Origin: Leucothrix mucor DSM 2157
GTDB taxonomy: Bacteria; Pseudomonadota; Gammaproteobacteria; Thiotrichales; Thiotrichaceae
NCBI RefSeq assembly: GCF_000419525.1
Contig: NZ_ATTE01000001.1
Coordinates: 1,736,001-1,800,000 of the forward strand
Direction: 5' to 3'
DNA length: 64,000 nucleotides
This document shows, piece by piece, positions 56,935 through 64,000 of this stretch. Below the pieces are notes generated by a model that was not told the DNA's origin, searched no databases, and saw nothing but the letters and a program-made list of their open reading frames with translations. Position numbers and translations under genes: made by a program. Positions within the stretch are counted from its first letter, which is position 1. Each line of letters starts with the position of its first letter.

Positions 56935-58593
56935 TTGTTTACCTGCACACACCGCCGAAGCCACCTACCGGCTTACTTAATATCGCTTGTTATTCTCATA
57001 TCTTCGACTGCTAGCTGGTCTGAGGATTACCCCGTGATGCCATTATTTGGCGAATCAGAAAGCGGGGTATTTCATGATCTAAGCAGTGGCAAGCTACTCA
57101 AGCCCATCATCGATAACCAGCGCACCGTGTACCTCGAACAAGATGGCGATATCTTTGAGGAAGACGTTGCAACACTGGATGAAGCAGGCTTTGGTTTGCA
57201 AAGCACGTACTCCTTTGACCGCTCTAAGCGCTTACTCGGCACCGAGGTTTATACCGACCACTTATTAGCCTTTTACAGTGGCTGCCGCTATCGTTTATAC
57301 GAGAAGAAATTTGTACCCGTCGCTAGCAGCTGCGGCTTTAAGTACCGCAAAAGCAAAAGCCGTTCAGAACGCATTGAATGGGAACACATCGTGCCTGCCT
57401 GGCACTTTGGGCATCAGCTGAAATGCTGGCAAGATGGCGGTCGTTTGCATTGCCGAAAATCCAATGAAAAGTTCCGCCAGATGGAAGCCGACATGCACAA
57501 CTTGGTACCAGCCATTGGCGAAATAAACGGCGACCGCAGTAACTTTAGTTACGGCATGGTCAGTGGCGAGCCACGCGCTTATGGTGAGCCGGTGAATATG
57601 GAGATAGAGTTTAAATCTCGCACCGCAGAGCCGCCGGAGTCCGTACAGGGAGACATTGCTCGCACCTACTTCTACATGGCTGAGCGATACAATTTGCAGA
57701 TAAGCAGCCAGCAAAAGAAACTGTTTATCGCCTGGAATAACCTCGACCCTGTTGATAGCTGGGAACGGGAGAAAAATAAGCGTGTGAAAGCAATACAAGG
57801 GGATGAGAATACCTTTGTTGCTAACTACAGGAAACTGGCGCAGGGTGATGTGATTACCAGCTCGCCTGACACTGATGCGGGTGAAAGCGGCCTAGGTGAA
57901 AACGACAGCAGCTTGGGTGAAATTAATGAGTCGTTAAAAGAGCGTTTTAGCTTTTTGTATGACTACCTGCCTGTACAAATTGTGGAAGGGCTATTGCTGA
58001 TTGTCGCGCTGTTTATATTCTGGAGACGTAAGCGTAATAGGGAAGCTGAAGCGGCTAGTGCGGAAACGCCAGCCAAGCAGGAGCCTGTTAAGAAAGAGCA
58101 AGCTAAGGCACCAGAAAAGCCTGTAAGCAAAGTACCTGAGACTAAAGAAGCTAAAGAAGACTATCTAAAAATTCGCTCAGCAATGAATCAATTCGTATTA
58201 TCGCTGAATGACGATGGCGAGTTGGTCGTTGAACGCAGCAGCCGTGCTCATTCGCAGCGCTGGAAGTTAGAGGCCACGAATAAAACAGAAGGCTTTGTAT
58301 TTATCCAGCACATTGAAACAGGCCAAGTGTTAGCTGTCGAAGGTGCCTTGAAAAAGGATGATGCCAAAGTGATTGTCGAGAACCAAAAACGCCGGTCTAA
58401 TAATCATCAGGAATGGCGTTTAACGCCTGTGGATGACGATGAATCGCAAGTGTTTATCGAAAATAGGGCGACTGGCTATGTGCTGGATATCACCGATAAG
58501 AATACAGAGAATGGCGCATCTGTTGCCAGCTATCATCGTAAAACACGCGGTACAGAAAATCAGCAATGGATTATTGGGGACGTTTCGGCGTGA
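56935..58593 (+). CDS. Membrane-anchored endonuclease I fused to a ricin-type (beta-trefoil) lectin domain
   Basis: A 552-residue fusion. Residues 1-29 form a signal peptide (HLPAYLISLVILISSTASWS). Residues about 90-300 are an EndA/NucM-type nuclease with catalytic RIEWEHIVPAWHFGHQ (His151) and ADMHNLVPAIGEINGDRSN, plus several cysteines suited to the periplasm. A transmembrane helix (about 345-363) is followed by WRRKRNR, a Lys/Pro/Glu-rich linker, and a C-terminal domain (412-552) with QRWKLE, QEWRLT and QQWIIG repeats of a beta-trefoil lectin. The only usable start is TTG 56935. The positive charges after the helix predict a cytoplasmic lectin domain, which is unusual. The stop codon lies inside repeat copy B. 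Confidence 0.78.
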   Translation: MFTCTHRRSHLPAYLISLVILISSTASWSEDYPVMPLFGESESGVFHDLSSGKLLKPIIDNQRTVYLEQDGDIFEEDVATLDEAGFGLQSTYSFDRSKRLLGTEVYTDHLLAFYSGCRYRLYEKKFVPVASSCGFKYRKSKSRSERIEWEHIVPAWHFGHQLKCWQDGGRLHCRKSNEKFRQMEADMHNLVPAIGEINGDRSNFSYGMVSGEPRAYGEPVNMEIEFKSRTAEPPESVQGDIARTYFYMAERYNLQISSQQKKLFIAWNNLDPVDSWEREKNKRVKAIQGDENTFVANYRKLAQGDVITSSPDTDAGESGLGENDSSLGEINESLKERFSFLYDYLPVQIVEGLLLIVALFIFWRRKRNREAEAASAETPAKQEPVKKEQAKAPEKPVSKVPETKEAKEDYLKIRSAMNQFVLSLNDDGELVVERSSRAHSQRWKLEATNKTEGFVFIQHIETGQVLAVEGALKKDDAKVIVENQKRRSNNHQEWRLTPVDDDESQVFIENRATGYVLDITDKNTENGASVASYHRKTRGTENQQWIIGDVSA

Positions 58594-58654
58594 GGTATTT
58601 GATTCGCTTGCCGACTCACTGCGTTCGTAAGGTCGCGCTCTATCAAATACCTCA
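58591..58654 (+). repeat. Palindromic intergenic repeat, copy B
   Basis: Arms TGAGGTATTTGA (58591-58602) and TCAAATACCTCA (58643-58654) enclose the same core as copy A. Relative to A, a C-G stem pair became T-A on both sides, a compensatory change. The first three bases are the stop codon of the upstream gene. Confidence 0.85.
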
Positions 58655-58696
58655 CGCCTTCACTGGATGGGTGGTGGGAGGTTAGCTGGGTGCCAC

Positions 58697-60370
58697 TTAG
58701 GGGGTAACACCCAGCATCTCTAATAAATCGCCTCGTCTGAATGTCGCTGAGAGTTGTTGTAATGAAATATCCCGATCACCATAACAAGCTTTCAACGCGA
58801 CAGAAACGGCTGAGATTGCCGATTGATGATAGTAATCACGCCGAGTATCTAACTGCTGAACGAAGTCCTTAAAGTTACGATGCGATAGCTGTTTAAAGTC
58901 GACCTTCAAGTCACTCAGTATGTGCTTACCAATCAACATAGCGATGTAGTGTGAAGCATATGGCAAAAAGTCAGGAGGAGTTTCAGAAGCAGGGCGCTTG
59001 CGCTCATTTTCAACCATTCTGAATATCAGCACAGCAATCAGTGCTTGAGCCGCATTTAACTCACCAAAAATAGAGTCATACAACTTACCGAAATGCTCTT
59101 TGCGTCGAAACTTGGCTTGGTGCGGTTGTTGCCGCCAAATAGCCAGAACGGCCTCTGCTACAACAGAGCTAGTGACCACGCTGGACCCTGTTATGCCTTC
59201 CTCACGTTGGCGTTTATAGGTATAGCCAAGGTCAGAAATGCCAATTTCAAGCTGCTTTTGTAAATCGTCATTTGAACGTAGATCACGTAAATCAACAGGG
59301 TTTTGGCTATTGGTGGCATACGTCATATCTTGAACGAAATCTTTATTGCTTTCAGCCAGTTGATAGATGCGTACCATGACATAAGCCGACTCGCCAGTTA
59401 ATCCAGGCAAGCCCTCATTCAACGTTTCCTGAATAGTTTTGCAGGTTTGGCCACCGTTAATAACCTGAAGGCTTTTTAGTTGGACTTTATGGTCTGTTTG
59501 TTGAAAAGCGTTGTACTCAAACTTGTCACATACAATGGTAATACCATTGTTGAAAAAGTAAAATTTATCGGCTTTTTGCGGGTCGGACAAAGTCTCGTGA
59601 ATAGCGGTATTGACGCGATTGGTATGCAGCCCCAAGTAACGACGAATATTGCGTTCAAGCAGCTTATCGCCATGCTCATTGAATAGCTGCTGTATTTCAT
59701 ACACAGAAATACGACCTACCAACACGCGCATGTAATTCATGTCCTCAACGATGGCTTTGCCACTAAGCGTTAGTGCGGTATCCACCTTTTTACTTCGCTG
59801 AAGAAAGCTAACGATTGAGTCATGATTGAAATGAATAAACTCAACTTTGTCGCCGTAATCCTTCTTGGCCTGATCGATCCAGTTATCAGCCTGTGCATTC
59901 CAACGAGCTCCGTTGTTACATAAAACGATACGAACATTAGGAATATAAGCATCGCGAATTAAAGAACGTATTTCTTCAATCTTCGGAGCAATTCTCTCGT
60001 TTAAGATGACCGTGCGATAAGGGTCAAACAATACCTGCACCGTATCAACCGCTTTCTGGACGCCATTTTCAGGGAAGTTAGCATCACCGGTCAGGCTCTT
60101 GATTTTGTACTTGCCTTGAAAAATCGTGACCAGGAACTCGCCATCATCCACTTCACCAATATGCAGTCCATCAACACCGGCGTCATTTCCACCTTCAGTA
60201 ATCAGCTCTGCGGCTTCATCCATTGGAATTTCAAGACAAGTTGATACGCACAATAAAACAAATGCGGTTGCTTTTTTCTTAATTAAGTCACTGCCTGCGG
60301 GCAACCATTCAGGATGATCTTCTGCAATGCCGTTTACCCGTTGATCAATAATGCTGGCATTGATATTCAT
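58697..60370 (-). CDS. AIPR-family abortive-infection phage-resistance protein
   Basis: A 557-residue protein with the AIPR domain over its centre (RNIRRYLGLHTNRVN, FYFFNNGITIVCDKF, LQVINGGQTCKTIQETL). The N-terminal part has a nuclease-like pattern GGNDAGVDGLHIG then TIFQGKYK, which fits a D...(E/Q)xK restriction-endonuclease-like site. AIPR proteins were linked to abortive phage infection and are often found near restriction systems. It stands alone here, flanked by repeat copies B and C. The mechanism is not established. Confidence 0.85.
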   Translation of the reverse strand: MNINASIIDQRVNGIAEDHPEWLPAGSDLIKKKATAFVLLCVSTCLEIPMDEAAELITEGGNDAGVDGLHIGEVDDGEFLVTIFQGKYKIKSLTGDANFPENGVQKAVDTVQVLFDPYRTVILNERIAPKIEEIRSLIRDAYIPNVRIVLCNNGARWNAQADNWIDQAKKDYGDKVEFIHFNHDSIVSFLQRSKKVDTALTLSGKAIVEDMNYMRVLVGRISVYEIQQLFNEHGDKLLERNIRRYLGLHTNRVNTAIHETLSDPQKADKFYFFNNGITIVCDKFEYNAFQQTDHKVQLKSLQVINGGQTCKTIQETLNEGLPGLTGESAYVMVRIYQLAESNKDFVQDMTYATNSQNPVDLRDLRSNDDLQKQLEIGISDLGYTYKRQREEGITGSSVVTSSVVAEAVLAIWRQQPHQAKFRRKEHFGKLYDSIFGELNAAQALIAVLIFRMVENERKRPASETPPDFLPYASHYIAMLIGKHILSDLKVDFKQLSHRNFKDFVQQLDTRRDYYHQSAISAVSVALKACYGDRDISLQQLSATFRRGDLLEMLGVTP

Positions 60371-60497
60371 GCAGCTATCTCCCTAGACTGTAACGATTTA
60401 TTATTCAGGCAATCAGCCATATCACTGACTAATGTTATGGCTCGCATCTTATCATGACTCGATTAGTGCGTTAGTGAAATCTATCAGCACGAGTGCA

Positions 60498-60568
60498 GGT
60501 GCCGCTCTTTGAATGAGCGCGACCTTACGAGCAACGCGAGTCGGCAAGCGAATCAAATAGCCGGCACC
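60498..60568 (-). repeat. Palindromic intergenic repeat, copy C (inverted)
   Basis: On the minus strand, GGTGCCGGCTATTTGA and TCAAAGAGCGGCACC enclose a core 35/40 identical to copies A and B (starting TTCGCTTGCCGACTC, ending GTAAGGTCGCGCTCAT). The stem sequence is wholly different outside TTTGA/TCAAA yet still paired. It lies upstream of the AIPR gene and just beyond the stop of the methyltransferase fusion. Confidence 0.8.
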
Positions 60569-60582
60569 GGAACGGCACAAAA

Positions 60583-62109
60583 CTACAAAGGCTTAACCGC
60601 CATAAAGGTCACAAACGCCGTATTAGCATTAATCACCTCAATCTGCTCAAAGCCCAAATTATTCAACGCATTCAAGTACCAACTAAACGGATAAGTCACC
60701 AACACGCCTTCAATCTGCTGGCGCTTTTTCTCGATCTCGACCTCCGTCACGCCATTGGCTCGCTTGTAGTCATAATAGAGCTCATGCGTGCGCTGGCTGC
60801 TCGACACCTTATCCGAGAGTATCAGCGTGCCACCCGGCACCATCGCACGCTTAATCGCTTCTAAATAGCTGAGCGGATTGCGAATAAAATGCAGCGTCCA
60901 GTTATTCAACACATAGTCAAACGGGCCGTGCGCTTCCGGAAACGCCTGCGAATGAATCAGCGTAGCTTGGTCAAAGGAACGCGCAATCATATCCGCCGAG
61001 GACTCCACGCCATACAGCTCACGATACCCCGCCTGATGCAATTGCCGCAAGGTCTCGCCCGTCGCGCTGCCGACATCAATAATCTTTGGCTGGCGGTTTT
61101 CACCCTTATCAATCACCCGCACACACAGGTCAATCACCCGCAGGTAATCCGGAATCTCACGCCGCGCAATGCCATCAAACACCTCAGCCACCTGCGCATC
61201 GAACTGCCAGGCGCCGGGCTCGGCATCGCTGCTTAACGATTTCGCCTGCTGTTGATAAGCGCTGGTTCTGGCTTGTGCGAGCGGATCAGTCTCCCATGAG
61301 CGCAATTGGCCGGAGTGATCGGGCAGGGTGCTTTCCAGTGTCGTGAGCGCTTGCTCTGCATCGAGGTAATAACGCACGGCAAAGCGAATCTGCAAGTCAC
61401 TGCTACCCATCCTGCTTTCATCATAAATCACCGTATCTGGCCCCACCGGAAACGACAATTTATCCTCGCGCTTGGCAAAGCCATTCAAGCGAAACAGGAT
61501 ATCCAGCGCAGAAATAGACGTGGTCGCCGAGACGCCGAGCATCGACTGATTGCCATGGTCCAGATTCACTTCCTGATCGGTGATGTACTCGGTCATGGCG
61601 ACATTTTGTGGCAACTTTCCACTGCGCATACTCGGCGGATAATTGGTTTCAATCATCACTTGCTCGCGCGACACCCGACAAGCCTCATCAATAATCTGCT
61701 TGGTATCGACAAAGTGATACAAAATCCCCGCCAGCAACACCAGATCAAACGATTGATCACCCGCCGCGCGTAAAAACCCGCGCACATCCTGCTGCACAAT
61801 CTCAACCTGATCGCCCCAATGCGCCAGCCATTGGCGGGATTGGCTCACAAAATTTTGCTGAACCTCAACACCGGTATACTGCTTTGCGCCGTTAAATAAA
61901 GCCCATTGACCCGCCGCACCATAGCAGGAACCCAAGTCCAGAATGGTTTTGCCTTTCACTAAATGCGCCGGCAGCAACACCCCAAATTTCGCTTCCAGAA
62001 AGGCTTTGCTGGTGGGATTAAAACCACGGTAGCGGCGGTTATCATCCTGGTAAAAAACCGGATGCTCATCGAAGGCCAGCAATTGGTTTGGGCTTGTCAT
62101 GGTACTCAC
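60583..62109 (-). CDS. Two-domain protein: class I methyltransferase fused to a CmoA-like carboxy-SAM synthase domain
   Basis: A 508-residue protein. Domain 1 (about 50-250) is a Rossmann methyltransferase with motif I [13 protein letters not shown] and motif IV-like [13 protein letters not shown]. Domain 2 (about 300-508) aligns with E. coli Cmo[21 protein letters not shown] against CmoA [29 protein letters not shown] against LSEKFSFED; and [18 protein letters not shown] against HDFKRANGYSELEISQKR. The last Arg (R463) equals CmoA R199, which as I recall binds the carboxylate of carboxy-SAM. The fusion could make carboxy-SAM and transfer a carboxymethyl group to a substrate held by domain 1, as proposed for MccS-type enzymes. 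No partner genes are seen. Confidence 0.8.
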   Translation of the reverse strand: [508 protein letters not shown]

Positions 62110-62310
62110 TGCAGTTGGTGGATTTCAGGTAATTTCGAATGCGCGCTATCTTAACACGACAAAAGCGGTGGCTGTCTTTCAGCTTTGTGGGTTGTGCGCT
62201 GACTCTGGCTGATCTGTGCCGGACTTTAGGGCAAAGACTCGCTTATAATCGCAGGGTCGTCACGCTGATAGTGACCTGCAAACCCTCCTTTACTCTCACG
62301 GCAAATAGCG

Positions 62311-63222
62311 ATGAACTCACAGGCCTCAACTAGACTTTCTCCCGCCCAACAACTTCGGGATTTACTGGCCCAAAATACGCTGCACGTCATGCCATGCTGT
62401 TTTGATGCCTTATCCGCCAAACTCATTGAGCAGCAACAATTTCCATTAACCTTTATGTCCGGCTTTTCAGCCTCTGCCGCGCGCATTGGTGCACCCGATT
62501 TGGGGCTCATGTCGTATGGGGAGATATTGGATCAGGCACGCAATATTTGTGATGCGGTCAAATTTCCCGTGATTGGCGATGGCGACACCGGCTACGGCAA
62601 TGCCATGAATGTACGGCGCACCGTGAGTGGTTTTGCCAAAGCCGGTTGCGCCGCCGTAATGATTGAAGATCAGCTGGCACCCAAGCGCTGCGGCCACACG
62701 CCCGGCAAAGCCGTGGTTGGCAGGGAAGAAGCCTTTGACCGCATTAAAGCCGCCGTCGATGCCCGCGAAGCCGGTGCCGACATCTTAATACTAGCCCGCA
62801 CCGATGCCCGCCATGAACATGGATTGGATGAAGCCATGGAACGCGCCCAGCGATTTTATGAACTGGGTGCCGATATTTTGTTTGTAGAAGCCCCTGCGAA
62901 TGAGGCCGAAATGCGCCGTATCGGTGGAGAGTTACCCGGCTATCACATGGCGAATATGTTAGAAGGTGGGCAAACGCCAGACTTGCCACCAGCTGCGTTA
63001 GAAGAGATGGGCTTTGCACTGGCGGCGTATCCGCTGACGCTAATGGCGGCGGCGATGAAGGCTATGTTAGCGGCATTGGATGCGCTGCGCGATGGACGCC
63101 CTAGGGATGAGTTGTTGTTGGAGTTTGGTGAGCTGAAGCAGCGGATTGGGTTTGATAAGTATTATGAGGTTTCGGCGGGGTATGATAGTTCGCGTAGGGA
63201 TGGAAGCATTGCAGGTCGGTAG
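62311..63222 (+). CDS. Isocitrate lyase/PEP mutase superfamily enzyme
   Basis: A 303-residue TIM-barrel protein. Superfamily landmarks are GDGDTGYGNAMNVRRTV (Mg-binding Asp), MIEDQLAPKRCGHTPGK (the KRCGH motif corresponding to KKCGH of methylisocitrate and dimethylmalate lyases) and ILARTDARHEHGLDEAM. It cleaves or forms a C-C or C-P bond next to a carboxylate. Candidates are oxaloacetate decarboxylase, 2,3-dimethylmalate lyase-like or a related lyase. The neighbours do not decide between them. It starts at ATG 62311 and is transcribed alone. Confidence 0.85.
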   Translation: MNSQASTRLSPAQQLRDLLAQNTLHVMPCCFDALSAKLIEQQQFPLTFMSGFSASAARIGAPDLGLMSYGEILDQARNICDAVKFPVIGDGDTGYGNAMNVRRTVSGFAKAGCAAVMIEDQLAPKRCGHTPGKAVVGREEAFDRIKAAVDAREAGADILILARTDARHEHGLDEAMERAQRFYELGADILFVEAPANEAEMRRIGGELPGYHMANMLEGGQTPDLPPAALEEMGFALAAYPLTLMAAAMKAMLAALDALRDGRPRDELLLEFGELKQRIGFDKYYEVSAGYDSSRRDGSIAGR

Positions 63223-63268
63223 TAACCAGCACTTATAGCAAGGACTGGTTACAATCTAAAGGCACGTT

Positions 63269-64000
63269 TTAAATGTGCTTCGCTGTCATTTCCTGAGCGA
63301 TATACTCAGCCTGTCGGATCGCCAATGCCACAATGGTTAGTGTCGGGTTCTCTGCCGCACTGGTGGTAAATTGGCTACCATCAGATATAAACAAGTTCTT
63401 CACGTCGTGCGCTTGTCCCCAGCGATTAACCACACCGTCTTGAGCTTTCGCACTCATGCGGTTGGTGCCCATATTATGGCTGGCAGGGTATCTACCCAGC
63501 AGATTAACTTTAGTCGCACCCACCGCTTCAAGAATTTCGGTTGACCTCTCATTAGCATGCTTGGTCATCGCAATATCATTGGCATGATTCCCTTTGTAAA
63601 CCACAGGGATAGGTAGGCCATTTTTATCTTTTTCAGTGGAGTGAAGTGTAACGCTGTTTGTCTCCATAGGCATATCCTCCCCGCAAATCCAGAAACCGGC
63701 CATGTTTCTGTAATTGGCTAATGAGTTCGCCAGCTCACGTCCCCAGCCGCCCGGCTTAAGAAAAGCAGACATGAAAGGAAGACCAAGGTGTAGCATCTCC
63801 AGTTCGTATCCCGCTACATGCCCGCGCGATGGATCGTTGTCTGCCCACTCCGATACCAGCCCGGGAACCACTGTGCTCTTGTACATATTCACTTCGCCCG
63901 GCATCTCGCCATAAACGGCGGTACTGGTATGCGTCATATAGTTTTTTCCAACCTGCCCGGATGAGTTAGCCAAGCCATTTGGAAATAAGCTGGAGGCTGA
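63269..64000 (-). CDS. GMC-family oxidoreductase, C-terminal part (5' end beyond window)
   Basis: The minus-strand frame is open through the right edge; 243 codons plus stop are visible. The sequence has typical GMC landmarks: SSLFPNGLANSSGQVGKNYM at the edge, SHNMGTNRMSAKAQDGVVN with the catalytic His, and NLFISDGSQFTTSAAENPTLTIVALA at the FAD-binding C-terminus. A TTG at 63973 is internal, not a start. Such enzymes oxidise alcohols or sugars (choline dehydrogenase, glucose or gluconate dehydrogenase relatives). The N-terminal FAD motif and any partner subunits lie outside. Confidence 0.88.
   Translation of the reverse strand, partial: SASSLFPNGLANSSGQVGKNYMTHTSTAVYGEMPGEVNMYKSTVVPGLVSEWADNDPSRGHVAGYELEMLHLGLPFMSAFLKPGGWGRELANSLANYRNMAGFWICGEDMPMETNSVTLHSTEKDKNGLPIPVVYKGNHANDIAMTKHANERSTEILEAVGATKVNLLGRYPASHNMGTNRMSAKAQDGVVNRWGQAHDVKNLFISDGSQFTTSAAENPTLTIVALAIRQAEYIAQEMTAKHI

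Noticed and set aside
60583-62109. Peptide-nucleotide microcin biosynthesis cluster
   Set aside because: The MccS-like fusion tempted this call, but no adenylating MccB-like enzyme, precursor peptide or export gene is visible within 2 kb on either side.

Overview
The window reads as chromosomal DNA of a Gram-negative, probably marine, gammaproteobacterium. It carries an enterobacterial-style MalEFGK/LamB maltose system with an outer-membrane maltoporin, a RutR-type regulator, the taurine pathway tpa/xsc/pta with a TRAP transporter, a fused CysG, and CobS/CobT. A Thiotrichales (Leucothrix-like) host is a guess from this gene mix, not something the sequence proves. Coding density is high and there are no rRNA, tRNA or CRISPR signatures.

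Layout. (1) 1-7.3 kb: one leftward operon for reductive pyrimidine degradation (dihydropyrimidinase, preT, preA, rutR-like regulator, beta-ureidopropionase-type hydrolase, NCS1 permease). It is headed by a sigma70-like promoter with a RutR-type operator just downstream. (2) 7.8-16.6 kb: a LacI-controlled oligosaccharide locus. A clan GH-J-like glycosidase and the regulator run left; a binding-protein ABC transporter and a GlgX-type debranching enzyme run right from a promoter overlapped by a perfect 18-bp palindrome. (3) 16.7-27 kb: an accessory, defence-like island with an AAA ATPase, a Uma2 nuclease plus two decayed Uma2 copies, a TumE/TumA-like toxin-antitoxin pair, a single-chain type IIG restriction-modification enzyme, a TPR protein with an unknown partner that carries an 8-bp tandem repeat across its 5' end, a VapB remnant and a TacA/TacT pair. 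(4) 27-31 kb: S24-like protein, cysG, a divergent SerC-family aminotransferase and a TauE/SafE exporter. (5) 31.4-39.1 kb: taurine uptake and deamination (tpa, tauR, TRAP genes, universal stress protein, ureidoglycine aminohydrolase). (6) 39.1-49.1 kb: a leftward maltose/maltodextrin cluster with its own LacI regulator and paired operators, plus an EamA transporter. (7) 49.4-53.9 kb: xsc, a GltB-like FMN protein and pta complete the taurine route. (8) 54-64 kb: cobS/cobT, a membrane-anchored nuclease-lectin fusion, an AIPR phage-resistance protein, a two-domain methyltransferase/CmoA-like fusion, an isocitrate-lyase-superfamily enzyme and a truncated GMC oxidoreductase. A three-copy palindromic repeat punctuates this last segment.

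How the genes work together. Taurine enters by the TRAP system, is transaminated by Tpa to sulfoacetaldehyde, cleaved by Xsc to sulfite and acetyl phosphate, and converted by Pta to acetyl-CoA; the TauE/SafE protein can export sulfite. Pyrimidines go to beta-amino acids plus ammonia. Two ABC systems feed alpha-glucans and another oligosaccharide into central metabolism. The best candidates for new biology are the possible phase switch at 25.5 kb, the methyltransferase-CmoA fusion at 60.6-62.1 kb, the covarying repeat family at 56.7-60.6 kb, and the nuclease-TM-lectin fusion at 56.9 kb.
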